Assembly: GCF_020229735.1 (NCBI RefSeq)
Contig: NZ_CP083457.1
Location: 248,001 to 312,000 of the forward strand
Source of the DNA: Deinococcus taeanensis
Lineage (GTDB): Bacteria; Deinococcota; Deinococci; Deinococcales; Deinococcaceae
DNA: 64,000 nucleotides
Reading direction: 5' to 3'
The notes beneath the pieces were generated by a model that saw nothing but the letters and a program-made list of their open reading frames with translations, had not been told where the DNA came from and searched no databases. Of the stretch, positions 1-8,779 are shown one piece after another (the stretch's first letter is position 1; the number at the start of each line of letters is the position of its first letter). The position numbers and the translations under genes were made by a program.

Positions 1-67
1 CGGCGCGAGCAACGCCAGCAGCAACCGGGATCGCCGGTTGGTCTCGCTCCGTCAGGCCAGTCGCTGA

Positions 68-358
68 CCGGTCGCCGGGAAGGGCGGAACTGACGCGCGT
101 CACGAACGCAGGACGACAGCCCAGGTCGACGGTCAGCTGCTCGGCGTCCACCGTGAGGGCAAGACTGTCCGAGAAAATGAGCGCACCCTTGACCGGCCAC
201 TCATCCTGTCTGAGCAGCGCGTCACTGCGGAAGAACAAGCTCTGCACGAAGTTCGCGACCGTTCAGGAATCGGTCTGACTGAGGCGTCCGCGACCCTGAC
301 CGACCGCGTCGTGGTCAAGGACAAACTGGGCGCGGTGCACCGTGGACCCGGGCACTGA
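68..358 (+). other. Possible gene remnant, weakly DUF2382/YsnF-like
   Basis: An open frame runs from just after a stop at 65-67 to a TGA at 356-358. Its translation is rich in charged residues with a heptad-like spacing (RTLDRPLILSEQRVTAEEQ, then VVVKDKLGAV). This loosely recalls the repeated acidic/basic blocks of DUF2382 stress proteins. There is no convincing start: the first candidates are GTG at 71 or codons off the window edge. It could be the 3' end of a decayed gene. Recognition is weak and a chance frame in GC-rich DNA is a real alternative. Confidence 0.22.
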
Positions 359-753
359 ACCCTGCGGCCCCTGGCGCGGGCAAGAGCGGCACACCCCGCC
401 TGAGCAGTCGGTCTGGGCGTCCACTCCTGTCTGTCGGCAGTGATTTAGCCTTTCCCCCAGCGGACATGATGGGCGCCGGCCTGATGCCGCTCCAATGCCG
501 ACCCGGCAGGTGCTGGCTCACCAGCGCAGCAGCCAGCGCATCACGCGCGATCGCCGTACTCGCGCTGAATTCAAGGCGCGGCCGTCCCAGGGCAAACCCG
601 TGCCGTCATCCATCAGCCCCCAGGCAACTTACTGGCCGGCCACACTGCTGGTGGTTGTCTCAGGAGGAAACAGCTGACCGGCCTGGCCGGCAGGCCCGAC
701 AGTCACCAGCCAACGCCGCCCAGCCGGGGACCGTGACTGGCAGACCGGGCCGG

Positions 754-759
754 TACAAT
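754..759 (+). promoter_or_regulatory. -10 element (TACAAT) of a leaderless promoter for the GGDEF gene
   Basis: TACAAT lies exactly 6 nt upstream of the GTG at 766, and no Shine-Dalgarno sequence is present. Transcription would begin at or next to the start codon, which is the common leaderless arrangement in Deinococcus. The -35 region is poor. The same 6-nt geometry recurs at several other genes in this window. Confidence 0.5.
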
Positions 760-765
760 ACCGGC

Positions 766-1842
766 GTGAGTGCCCTGTCCCTCGTCAATGGTGTGGTACT
801 CAACCTGGCTGTCCTGATCGCTGGCGTTTTCCTCGTCAGCCTGACGTTCTTCCGGGTCGGTCAACCGGACCGCCCCGCCGCCCTGCTGGCCCGGTACGTC
901 GCGCTGGTTGCCACCTCACTGTTCGCGCTGGCCAATACCGTTCAGCTGGTCCCGGGCATCCTGTTCGACTTCCGCATGGTGCCCGTCGCGCTGGTCGCCC
1001 GCCGTCACGGCCGCCTCGCCGGCCTGGCCGTGGCCCTCCCGGTCGGCACCTGCCGCTTCCTGCTCGGAGGCGTCGGGGCGGTCCCCTCCCTCCTCCAACT
1101 GCTGCTGGTGGCCTGGCTCGCCGCGCCTGACGGCGCGTGGCTCCGCCTGACCGCCAGCGAACGCACGGCGCTGACACGGACCCCCTGGGTGGCCCTGCGG
1201 TTGTTTGCCCTGGCGAATCTCCCGCTGTTCATTGCGTTCGCGTTGGGGAGAGAGCCCTGGACCACCGCCGTCGGCGCCTATACGGCCCTGACCGTGCTCA
1301 GTACGGTCGGGCTGCTGCTGGGGCAGGTGGCCGGCAACACCCGCCTGCGCAGCCTCGCGCGCACGCAGCACTATCAGACCCTGGCCTCCACGGACGCCTT
1401 AACCGGCGTGCTGAACCGGCGGCAGTTCGAGCAGGACCTTGCAGCCGTGCCAGACGACACTTACCTGCTGCTGCTCGACCTGGATCATTTCAAACGCGTC
1501 AATGACACGTACGGCCATGACGGCGGGGACCGGGTGTTACAGGCGTTCACGGCCATCACGCAGCACAGCACTCGTGCCAGAGACCGCGTGTACCGGCTGG
1601 GCGGGGAAGAATTCGCCGTGCTTCTGCACCACTGCCCGCCCGAGACGGCCGCCGACGTCGCCGAGCGGATCCGCGCGAACGTGCAGGGCACCCTGGCGGC
1701 CCGCGCCGGGCTGCCCGGCGAGACCTTCACGGTCTCCGGCGGACTGGTCCTGGTGGCGCCGGAGGTGGACGCCCTCGCTGTTGCCGACGAGCGTCTCTAC
1801 CGCGCCAAAGCGCACGGGCGCAACCGTACGGTCACTGCCTGA
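766..1842 (+). CDS. Membrane-bound diguanylate cyclase (5TM-LYT-like sensor plus GGDEF)
   Basis: The protein makes the second messenger c-di-GMP from two GTP at the inner face of the cytoplasmic membrane. It is 358 residues. About the first 190 form five or six hydrophobic segments with an RHGRLAGL stretch typical of the 5TMR-LYT sensor of LytS/YhcK proteins. The GGDEF domain follows: active-site GGEEF at residues 279-283, the metal-binding LDLDHFK motif, and an RARD at 270-273 matching the RxxD product-inhibition I-site. An intact signature implies an active, feedback-inhibited enzyme. The frame is open upstream to 466, but GTG 766 is preferred because a -10 hexamer sits 6 nt before it and the upstream residues are not family-like. 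The downstream neighbour is a convergent HD-GYP protein, the opposing c-di-GMP activity. Confidence 0.85.
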   Translation: MSALSLVNGVVLNLAVLIAGVFLVSLTFFRVGQPDRPAALLARYVALVATSLFALANTVQLVPGILFDFRMVPVALVARRHGRLAGLAVALPVGTCRFLLGGVGAVPSLLQLLLVAWLAAPDGAWLRLTASERTALTRTPWVALRLFALANLPLFIAFALGREPWTTAVGAYTALTVLSTVGLLLGQVAGNTRLRSLARTQHYQTLASTDALTGVLNRRQFEQDLAAVPDDTYLLLLDLDHFKRVNDTYGHDGGDRVLQAFTAITQHSTRARDRVYRLGGEEFAVLLHHCPPETAADVAERIRANVQGTLAARAGLPGETFTVSGGLVLVAPEVDALAVADERLYRAKAHGRNRTVTA

Positions 1843-1982
1843 AACTGCCTGAACCGCGCAGACGATCCAGCTTGAACCCTGCACTACTCCCGGCAGAGCG
1901 CGGTCAGCAGCGCCGCGCGGCAACCCAGCAGGTGCATTCAGCATGGCCGGGCCGTGACAGGCCGTTCGTGAACCCACTGAGC

Positions 1983-2984
1983 TCAGGCGCCATCCGCATC
2001 GTCCGCTTCAAAGGTGGACACGAAGGCGTCCACGACCCGCGGGTCGAAGTGCCGACCGCGCTGCTGACGGAGTTCATGCAGAGCCGCCTCCTGCGTCCAG
2101 GCCTGTTTGTAGGGCCGGTCGCTGAGAAGGGCGTCGAACACGTCACACACGGCGAAGATGCGGGCGAGCAGGGGAATCGCCTCGCCTGACAGGCGGTCCG
2201 GGTACCCCGTGCCGTCCCACCGCTCGTGGTGAGACCGGATCACGGCCAGAGCGGCGCAAGGGAGCGTGGGAATGCGCGTGGCAATCTCATACCCTTTAAG
2301 GGCGTGCGTTTGCATGATGGCCCATTCGGTCGCGTCCAGCCGGCCCGGCTTCAGCAGAACGCCGTCCGGGATGGTCAGTTTGCCGAGGTCGTGCAGACTC
2401 GCGCCATGCTTGAGTTCAGTGAGTTGCTCGTCACTCAGGCCCAGCGCTTCACCCAGTCGCCTGCTGTAGTGGATCACCCGCACGGTATGCCCGGAGGTTT
2501 CCAGGTCCCGGGCTTCCAGGGCAATCCCCAGGCCGAGAAGCCCGCCGTCCAGGGTGGCCCGCAGGCTGAGGTTCAGTGCCTCGAGGTCCTGTTGCGCCCG
2601 CTTGAGTTCGGTAATGTCAGCGACGACGGCCAGCACCGAGTCGGGTGGACCTGACGTTTTTCGGAGCAGTGAGACACGCGAGCGGGACCACACGATTTCA
2701 CCGTCGGCGCGGACGTACCGTTTCTCCACGACGACCAGGGGGACGGTTCCATCGATGACCCGCCCGAGTGCCTCGACCGTCCGCGGAATATCCTCCGCGT
2801 AGGTCAGGTTCATGACACTCTGCCCGGTCAGAACGTCGACCGTGGACCCGAAAAATGCGGCGCCGTCCGGGTTGATCCGGCGGATACAACCGTGAAAGTC
2901 AATTTCCAGGAGTCCAACACCGGCGGCTTCGAAGATCCACTGGTAGTCCAGAGGGTCAGTCAGATTGATTGAGCCTGGGGACAT
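1983..2984 (-). CDS. PAS/HD-GYP protein, probable c-di-GMP phosphodiesterase
   Basis: A 333-residue soluble protein. Residues 12-130 are a PAS domain with its C-terminal cap (VVADITELKRAQQDLE). Residues 150-330 are an HD-GYP domain: HTVR, HDLGKLTIPDGVLLKPG (the HD pair), HHERWDGTGYPDRLSG (the GYP signature) and a terminal FDPRVVDAF. HD-GYP domains hydrolyse c-di-GMP, so this would antagonise the convergent GGDEF gene 140 bp away. The ATG at 2984 is preceded by an AGGAGA ribosome site 7 nt upstream. An 11-bp palindrome (GAGACGGTCTC) overlaps the leader at 2986-2996. No response-regulator receiver is present, so input is through the PAS ligand or partner. Confidence 0.87.
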   Translation of the reverse strand: MSPGSINLTDPLDYQWIFEAAGVGLLEIDFHGCIRRINPDGAAFFGSTVDVLTGQSVMNLTYAEDIPRTVEALGRVIDGTVPLVVVEKRYVRADGEIVWSRSRVSLLRKTSGPPDSVLAVVADITELKRAQQDLEALNLSLRATLDGGLLGLGIALEARDLETSGHTVRVIHYSRRLGEALGLSDEQLTELKHGASLHDLGKLTIPDGVLLKPGRLDATEWAIMQTHALKGYEIATRIPTLPCAALAVIRSHHERWDGTGYPDRLSGEAIPLLARIFAVCDVFDALLSDRPYKQAWTQEAALHELRQQRGRHFDPRVVDAFVSTFEADDADGA

Positions 2985-3373
2985 AGAGACGGTCTCCTGC
3001 GGGGGTTCATCTGAAGCAGTCAGGTTGGCAGTTCAAGCCACCATTGGCTTGTTTTAATGATGTTGGCGCTCCTCTCTCCAAACTCTTTCTTCGGGGTGCA
3101 TAAGCATGTTCAGCCCAACCGGTGTTCAGCGTTCGTTCAACACCCCACCCACCGCTTTGGCCGCCCGTGGGTCTGGGGTCTTGTTCAGCCCTGGTTCCCA
3201 GTGAAGCAGCGGATCAGCGTGACCAGAACCTCACGAAACGCGCACTGCTTTCGCGTGTCACTCGCGCTTTTTCAACCACCCTGGAAACTGTCGGAAACTG
3301 AGTCCGGGGTTCACGTGACCGGTGGTGAATGACCGTTGTGCATGAGGTGTTGCGATGCGGAGCGTTAAACCTC

Positions 3374-3411
3374 TTTACGTGAGAACGATTTGTGAAGTAT
3401 CGTATAGATAC
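3374..3411 (+). promoter_or_regulatory. Candidate promoter/operator of the pilus cluster
   Basis: Upstream of the first subunit gene the sequence turns AT-rich. TTTACG (3374-3379) and TATCGT (3398-3403), 18 nt apart, could be -35 and -10. A perfect inverted repeat GTATC-GTATA-GATAC (3397-3411) overlaps the -10. It may be a regulator site or simply promoter symmetry. The rest of 2997-3373 shows only a short AAGCCA-CCAT-TGGCTT hairpin at 3035-3050 and no gene. Confidence 0.35.
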
Positions 3412-3486
3412 AGTTAAGCAGAAGTGCACGTTTTTCAGAATTCCATCGTGAGACGGTGGGAAGCGTGTTCCTGCGCAAGGAGAATC

Positions 3487-3963
3487 ATGAAGAACATGAA
3501 GATTGTGGCAGCACTCGGTCTGATGGCAGGCACCATGGCGCTGGCAGCCACCACTCCCAGCAGCACTCTCTCGGTTAGTACGACCGTCAACAAAACGTGC
3601 AGCATTTCGACCGCGCCCACCGCACTGGCCTTTAGCAACTACGACGTGTATGCCACGGCCGCGACCACAGGCACGTCAACTTTTGGCGTGAAGTGCAGCA
3701 AGGGGACCGCCTACACCATGAAGCTTTCGGGTGGCGACACCAGCGGCGTTCGTGCCTTCAGCGGACCCGGTACTCTGAAATACTCTCTCGCGTACTCCAC
3801 GACCCCATGGGGTGACGGAGCAACCGGACACGCTGCGCCTGTTGATATGACCAGCGCCGGAATGGCTGAAGCAACCTACACCATCAACGGAAGCATTGCC
3901 GCCGGGCAGGACGCCACGCAGGGCAGCTACACCGACACCGTCTACCTGACGGTAGACTACTAA
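3487..3963 (+). CDS. Spore coat protein U domain pilin subunit (first)
   Basis: A 158-residue secreted subunit of an archaic chaperone-usher pilus. It has a signal peptide (MKNMKIVAALGLMAGTMALA) with cleavage near Ala-21, then one SCPU domain with the conserved cysteine pair (NKTCSIS and VKCSKGTAY) that closes the pilin Ig fold. It ends in the family's YTDTVYLTVDY strand. The ATG at 3487 is chosen because AAGGAG lies 6 nt upstream; the frame extends to 3424 without a ribosome site. It is the first gene of a run subunit-subunit-chaperone-usher-subunit, the order seen in Csu-type clusters. It is a paralogue of the next gene (shared NYDVYATAATTGT-type block). Confidence 0.85.
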   Translation: MKNMKIVAALGLMAGTMALAATTPSSTLSVSTTVNKTCSISTAPTALAFSNYDVYATAATTGTSTFGVKCSKGTAYTMKLSGGDTSGVRAFSGPGTLKYSLAYSTTPWGDGATGHAAPVDMTSAGMAEATYTINGSIAAGQDATQGSYTDTVYLTVDY

Positions 3964-4012
3964 AGTCGTTTTCCGGCCGCTTCGAGCGCCATCTGCTTCC
4001 GAGAGGGAACAA

Positions 4013-4516
4013 ATGAATTTGACGAAAAGCATGATAGTGGCGCTCGTTACGCTGATCAGCTCTGGGGCCTCCGCAACCACGACGCCGGCCAGTACCGTAA
4101 CCATCAACACCACGGTGCTCAGTGCGTGCAGTATCTCAACGCCTCCGACAACCCTGAATTTTGGCAGTTACAACGTCTACGCCACGACCGCCACGTCAGG
4201 CACAGCAACCTTCGGGGTGAAGTGCACCATGGGGGCAGCGTACACCATAAAGCTGGCCGGCCCCATGACCAACGGGCTGCGCACCTTCACAACCGTCCCG
4301 CAGGGCAGTACCAGCCAGTTGAAGTACTCCCTGTCTTACACAAACGGAAACACCACGGTGCTGTGGGGTGACGGTACGAACGGAGCGCCTGGCGTCCCGA
4401 TAACGAGCACCAGTTCTGCCGAGCAGACGTACACCATCACGGGTAGTATCCCCGCTCTACAAGACGTGATGCAGGGTGCGTATTCCGCTACGGTCAACCT
4501 GACCATCGACTATTAA
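4013..4516 (+). CDS. Spore coat protein U domain pilin subunit (second)
   Basis: A 167-residue paralogue of the preceding subunit, 49 bp downstream, with GAGAGGGA as ribosome site. A signal peptide ends around residue 22 (SSGASA-TTTPA). The SCPU domain carries Cys in LSACSIS and VKCTMGAAY and ends with YSATVNLTIDY. It shares long blocks with the first subunit (NVYATTATSGTATFGVKC), so the pair probably arose by tandem duplication. It presumably polymerises by donor-strand exchange through the usher encoded downstream. Confidence 0.85.
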   Translation: MNLTKSMIVALVTLISSGASATTTPASTVTINTTVLSACSISTPPTTLNFGSYNVYATTATSGTATFGVKCTMGAAYTIKLAGPMTNGLRTFTTVPQGSTSQLKYSLSYTNGNTTVLWGDGTNGAPGVPITSTSSAEQTYTITGSIPALQDVMQGAYSATVNLTIDY

Positions 4517-4602
4517 GTGCTTAATCTCCTCAGGGCCACGCGCGATAAGTGCTGGTCCTGACTTGTTATCTGGAGCCCCTGCTTTATTATCTGGAGACCT
4601 CT

Positions 4603-5343
4603 ATGCCCGCACCACAGCCCACCCTGCTCCGGCAGCTCCTCCTGGGTACTGCCGCCCTTATGGCCGGCTTGCACATGACGGCTCGCGCCGCAACCTTCAA
4701 CGTTGCTCCGGTGAGGTTGGAATTCGCCCAGCAGGCGCGCACCGCCGCCATCACTCTCAGCAATCCCAGCGACCAGCCGCTGGTCATCAAGCTGGAAGTG
4801 GTTGCGTGGACGCAACAGGACGGGCAGGACATCTATACCCCAACCACCGACCTGCTGGTGGTGCCCCCGATCTTCACCCTGGCGCCACGTTCAACCCAGG
4901 TGGTACGGGTGGCATTGCGACGCGCTGTAGACCCCCGCAAGGAGCTGAGTTACCGCCTGTACCTGCAGGAGGTCCCGGGAAAAAGTGCCGGCAATGGGGT
5001 GAGTGTTCAGGTGCTGCTGCGCGTTGGCGTGCCCATCTTTGTGCAGCCGGCGGCGGCCCCCGTCTCCTCACTCTCATGGCAGGCCAGGCTGGGCAGTGAC
5101 GGCCTGCTTCACCTGACAGCCCAGAACACCGGAACCACGCATGTCCAGGTGACCCATCTCGGCGCCTTAGGCACGGGCACCGTCGTCCTGTTGGATGAGG
5201 ATATGTCCGCTTACCTTCTCCCCGGCCAAACCCGCTCATGGAGCTACAAACCCAGGCAGGCCCTCAGCCCTGGCGCGAAGTTCCGTTTGCAGGCCGGGAC
5301 GGACGCCGGAGACTTCAGTGTGGACCTCACACTGGACCGCTAA
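4603..5343 (+). CDS. Periplasmic pilus-assembly chaperone (PapD-like, archaic type)
   Basis: A 246-residue secreted chaperone. A signal peptide ends near ARA-ATF (residues 25-28). The N-terminal Ig domain shows FNVAPVRLEFA, the alternating hydrophobic G1-like strand TLAPRSTQVVRVALRR with its basic residues, and VVAWTQQDGQD, the W-Q pattern of CsuC-type chaperones. The second domain covers about 150-246. It would cap SCPU subunits in the periplasm and hand them to the usher. ATG 4603 is chosen because CTGGAG lies upstream and a signal peptide begins there; an earlier in-frame codon at 4549 adds an unlikely leader. The end overlaps the usher start by 26 bp, suggesting coupled translation. Confidence 0.85.
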   Translation: MPAPQPTLLRQLLLGTAALMAGLHMTARAATFNVAPVRLEFAQQARTAAITLSNPSDQPLVIKLEVVAWTQQDGQDIYTPTTDLLVVPPIFTLAPRSTQVVRVALRRAVDPRKELSYRLYLQEVPGKSAGNGVSVQVLLRVGVPIFVQPAAAPVSSLSWQARLGSDGLLHLTAQNTGTTHVQVTHLGALGTGTVVLLDEDMSAYLLPGQTRSWSYKPRQALSPGAKFRLQAGTDAGDFSVDLTLDR

Positions 5344-7618
5344 GGCTGCGGTCCTGGTAGGGGCGCTGCTGGGCGGCGCTGCAGCCGAGACCCCTCTGAC
5401 CGTGGGGCAAGCCGCGCAGGCAGCCCCAGCCGACGTGCAGGAACTTCTGCTGGACGTCACCATCAACGGCCAGTCGTTTGGAACCACCATGGTGTTGCGC
5501 CAGGGTGGACAGTTGTGGGTGACGGTGGCGGACTTCGCCCGCTGGCGGTTGCGTCTGCCGGCGGATGCACGTCTTTCCTACCTGGGAGAGGAATTCGCTT
5601 CATTGACGGGCATTGCCAGTGGCCCAGTTCAACTGGATGAGGGTGCCCTCACGCTGACCATGACGGTAGTGCCCAGCAGTTTCGAAGGGACTGAATTGCG
5701 GCCCGACTCGGGCGGCGCCACGCCCACCCGCAGCGGCTACAGCGCGTACCTGAACTATGATTTCGGTGTCACGTACGCGGAGAACTGGTCGCTGGACGGC
5801 GCGGTGGATGCGGGGGTTTCCACCCCGTTCGGGGTCGGCCGCAGCAACGCGTTCCTCGTTCGCGGGCCCGATGGGCTCTCTCTGGTGCGTGGCCTGACGA
5901 CCTGGAGTGTTGATCTACCGCAAGGACCCGCGAGCGTGCGGATAGGGGACAACTTCAGTCAGGGGGGGGCCTGGGGGGCGTCACTGTTGTATGGCGGCGT
6001 TCAGTGGGCCACCAATTTCGCTCTGCGCCCCGACGAGTCGACTGCCCCGCAGTTGAGCGTGCAGGGCGAGACCCCTGTGCCAGGAACGGCCAGTGTGTAC
6101 GTCAATGGCAGCCTGGTCCTGACCCGCGAGGTGCCGGCGGGTCCGTTCACCATCAGCGGCATTCCCGCGTCGGTGGTCACTGGGGTCGTTCGCGTCACCG
6201 TCCGCGACGCGGCTGGCAACGTTCGGGAAATACGCCAGGCTTTCCTGAGTGACGCCTCTCTCCTGCAGCCTGGCCTCGTGGCCTTCGCTGTCGATGCAGG
6301 AGTACTGCGGCAGAACTATGGGGTCACAAGTTGGGATTACGGCGTGCCCTTCGCCAGCGTCCTGTACCGCCGCGGGCTGACTGAACGGCTGACTGGCGAA
6401 CTCCACGGTGAGGGGTCCTCGGGAGTCGCTGCGCTGGGCGGCAACCTGATCTGGGCTCAGCCTGGCGCTGGTGTCGTGCGAGCCACGCTCGCAGGCAGCC
6501 GGAGTGCCGCTGGGTCAGGCGCCTTGGTTGGCCTGAGCGTGAGTGGACAGCAGGGCAGGCTGTCGTACGGCGGGAATGTCACCTACCGCACCCCTACGTT
6601 CCGGCAGGTTGGCGTGGAGGATGCGGTTCAACTGGTGATGGGAGCAGGCGTAGGCGTGGGCCTGGGCAAAGGGGGCGACGTGAGCGCCAGTCTGAACTTT
6701 CAGCGCCGCAGTGACGGAAGCCAAGTGTCTTCACTGACCGGGACCTACAGCGTTCCCGTGTTCGGCAATCCTCTGAGTGTCGGAGTGACCCGGCAATTCG
6801 CGCCTGAGGGGCGCACCGCGGTCTCCCTGAGCACCAGCATCAAGCTGGGCCGGGACGTCACCGTTGGGGTTGGCAGTGATCTTCACGGCGCGCAGGGGAG
6901 CGTGGGGCGCAACACACCGGCCCAAGGGGGCCTCGGTTATTCCGCCAACGCTGGATTCGCGGCAGGACAGTTCAGCGGGAGCGGGCAACTGTCGTCGCAG
7001 GGCCGCAATGGGACCGCCCTGCTGGCTGGAAGGCTCGGGCCGGATGGGTTGAATCTCCACGGACGGGTGCAGGGAAGTGTGTCGCTGCTCGGCGGTCAAG
7101 TGCAACTGGGCCAGCGGATACAGGACGCATACGCACTTGTGAAGGTCGGGGCCTTCGGGGGCGTGCGGGTTTACCGGGGTGGTCAGCTGGTGGGGCGTAC
7201 CGATGCACACGGCGCCCTGATCGTACCGGCCTTGACGCCTTACGCCCGCAACGTTCTCTCCATCGATACCCGTGACTTGCCGCTGAATGTGACAGCCACG
7301 CAGGCAGAGCAAACCGTCGTCCCTTACGCGGGTAGTGGAACGGTGGTGAACTTTACAGTGCGGATTCAGCGGAGCGCGCTGCTGACCCTGATGCTGCCTA
7401 CCGGTGAGGCGGTCCCGCTTGGGGCGACCGTGCGGGTGGATTCAGACGCCATGGAGTATCCGGTGGTGGGTGGCGGAGAGACGTATGTTGAGGGTCTTGC
7501 CGAACGGAGTCGCCTGCGCGTGACCTGGGAGGAGGGGCAGTGTGAGGCTGAAATCGTGTATCCGCAAACACAGGATCCATTTGCAGAGCTGGGGGTAATA
7601 ACGTGCGTCTATTCTTGA
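5318..7618 (+). CDS. Outer-membrane usher (FimD/PapC family)
   Basis: This is the outer-membrane pore that receives chaperone-subunit complexes and secretes the pilus. The start is a proposed GTG at 5318, giving 766 residues with a signal peptide ending GGAAA-ETPLTV. The frame is open to 5195, but that segment lies inside the chaperone gene and is not family-like. An N-terminal domain (about 40-170) binds chaperone. The beta-barrel region contains the usual Gly-rich strands (YSAYLNYDFGVTY, NLIWAQPGAGVVRATLAGS). Plug-like and C-terminal domains follow, ending in a cysteine-bearing segment (CEAEIVYP and ITC). The length suits short archaic ushers rather than FimD at about 850. It overlaps both neighbours. 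Confidence 0.85.
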   Translation: MWTSHWTAKAAVLVGALLGGAAAETPLTVGQAAQAAPADVQELLLDVTINGQSFGTTMVLRQGGQLWVTVADFARWRLRLPADARLSYLGEEFASLTGIASGPVQLDEGALTLTMTVVPSSFEGTELRPDSGGATPTRSGYSAYLNYDFGVTYAENWSLDGAVDAGVSTPFGVGRSNAFLVRGPDGLSLVRGLTTWSVDLPQGPASVRIGDNFSQGGAWGASLLYGGVQWATNFALRPDESTAPQLSVQGETPVPGTASVYVNGSLVLTREVPAGPFTISGIPASVVTGVVRVTVRDAAGNVREIRQAFLSDASLLQPGLVAFAVDAGVLRQNYGVTSWDYGVPFASVLYRRGLTERLTGELHGEGSSGVAALGGNLIWAQPGAGVVRATLAGSRSAAGSGALVGLSVSGQQGRLSYGGNVTYRTPTFRQVGVEDAVQLVMGAGVGVGLGKGGDVSASLNFQRRSDGSQVSSLTGTYSVPVFGNPLSVGVTRQFAPEGRTAVSLSTSIKLGRDVTVGVGSDLHGAQGSVGRNTPAQGGLGYSANAGFAAGQFSGSGQLSSQGRNGTALLAGRLGPDGLNLHGRVQGSVSLLGGQVQLGQRIQDAYALVKVGAFGGVRVYRGGQLVGRTDAHGALIVPALTPYARNVLSIDTRDLPLNVTATQAEQTVVPYAGSGTVVNFTVRIQRSALLTLMLPTGEAVPLGATVRVDSDAMEYPVVGGGETYVEGLAERSRLRVTWEEGQCEAEIVYPQTQDPFAELGVITCVYS

Positions 7619-8100
7619 GTTCACGTCCATCCGTCTATCTGGGGGCCATTACTGTTGTTTGTATTGGGTCATCGGCATTTGCCGCCTGTACGACCATTAG
7701 TATTGGCACCATTACGTCCAGTCCTGTGAGTTACAGCCCGGCAACCCCGGGTGATACTGCGTTTACTTTTACAGCGAACATATCCTGTACGTCAGGGTCC
7801 GGGGGCGGGAACTTCACAGCCTGGCTTGGTGGGTCAGGTGGGGCTACCGTTACATCAACATCGCCAATCTCAAACCCTAGAACAATGCGTTTAGTGGGGA
7901 GTGCTCAGGTATTAAATTACAACATCTACACCATCAATGGAGGGAGCTCAATCTGGGGCAACGGCACTGCAGGAACTTTCACCGTCGGCGGAAATATCAG
8001 CAATACCTCTTCACTTACAGGCTATGGCCGCATCTTTAGTGGTCAGTACATCAAGCCAGGAAACTACACAGACACATTAAACCTAGTAATTGATTACTAA
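7603..8100 (+). CDS. Spore coat protein U domain subunit (third; probable tip position)
   Basis: A 165-residue secreted SCPU protein starting at GTG 7603, 16 bp inside the usher gene, with GGGGGT upstream. The signal peptide ends at SAFA-ACTT. Two cysteines (AACTTIS, ISCTSGS) match the pilin disulfide, and the end is YTDTLNLVIDY. In Csu clusters the gene after the usher encodes a two-domain tip adhesin of roughly 340 residues. This one holds only a single domain, so it may be a tip without a separate adhesive domain or just another shaft subunit. Its codons are visibly more AT-rich than the usher's. Confidence 0.78.
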   Translation: MRLFLSSRPSVYLGAITVVCIGSSAFAACTTISIGTITSSPVSYSPATPGDTAFTFTANISCTSGSGGGNFTAWLGGSGGATVTSTSPISNPRTMRLVGSAQVLNYNIYTINGGSSIWGNGTAGTFTVGGNISNTSSLTGYGRIFSGQYIKPGNYTDTLNLVIDY

Positions 8101-8332
8101 CTTTTATATTTATGCCTACTTTAATATAAATCAATAGGAAAATAAAATATATTGCTACCGTTGTTTAAATGAATTTAAGTGCAATTAATTTGTCAGACTT
8201 GAGACAGATACTTAAATAGGAGAGCCACTACCTATCAATTTGAGGGCACCAAACCCACCCATGCACCATAACAGTGCCTTCTCCCTTCTCCCCCTGGTCG
8301 CAGTGCAGACCGAGCGGGTCCCCAGGAGACAT
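8101..8332 (+). promoter_or_regulatory. AT-rich spacer with promoter TTGTCA-N17-TAAATA
   Basis: This non-coding stretch is strikingly AT-rich against a GC-rich background. TTGTCA (8190-8195) and TAAATA (8213-8218) are 17 bp apart and would drive the fourth subunit gene with a leader of about 110 nt. The fourth subunit can therefore be expressed separately from the operon. A CAGGAGA ribosome site precedes ATG 8333. The remainder shows no further feature. Confidence 0.5.
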
Positions 8333-8779
8333 ATGAAATCCCGCCTTACCCTTTTTCTTACCTGTGCTGTGTTATTCGGCTCCTCTCCAGTATCGGCTGC
8401 AAGCAAGTCAGCCAGCTTCGCGGTGCGCGTCAAAGTGGTTGGGACGTGCAACATCAGGGCCGCCGCCCTGGACTTCGGAACGTACAAAGGATCATCGACA
8501 TCGGGCTCGACGTCGGCCCAGGTGAGCTGCACCAAGGGCATGGCCTACAACGTCAGTCTGGACAACGGCACGGCTTTGCGAACCATGAGCCTGATCGGGA
8601 GTCCGGCCAGCAAGCTGACTTACCAGCTCGGGTTAAGTGGGGCCGTTGCGGACGGCAGTGTATCCGGCATAGGCAAGAGTGGTGTACAGGTGCTCACCGT
8701 GCAAGGCACCATTCTTCCCAATCAGAATCTCGTTCCTGGAGAGTATGCCGACAGCGTCACCATGACCGTGAATTACTGA
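8333..8779 (+). CDS. Spore coat protein U domain subunit (fourth)
   Basis: A 148-residue secreted protein. The signal peptide ends near VSA-ASKS (residue 23). The SCPU domain has Cys in VGTCNIRA and VSCTKGMAY and ends in YADSVTMTVNY. The ATG at 8333 follows CAGGAGA; the frame is open upstream to 8240 but lacks a ribosome site there. It is separated from the cluster by an AT-rich spacer with its own promoter. It may be an alternative major subunit or one induced under different conditions. It is more divergent from subunits 1 and 2 than those are from each other. Confidence 0.8.
   Translation: MKSRLTLFLTCAVLFGSSPVSAASKSASFAVRVKVVGTCNIRAAALDFGTYKGSSTSGSTSAQVSCTKGMAYNVSLDNGTALRTMSLIGSPASKLTYQLGLSGAVADGSVSGIGKSGVQVLTVQGTILPNQNLVPGEYADSVTMTVNY

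Noticed and set aside
466..765. Extended N-terminus for the GGDEF protein
   Set aside because: The residues are Arg/Pro-rich and unlike the family, and a -10 element sits 6 nt before GTG 766.
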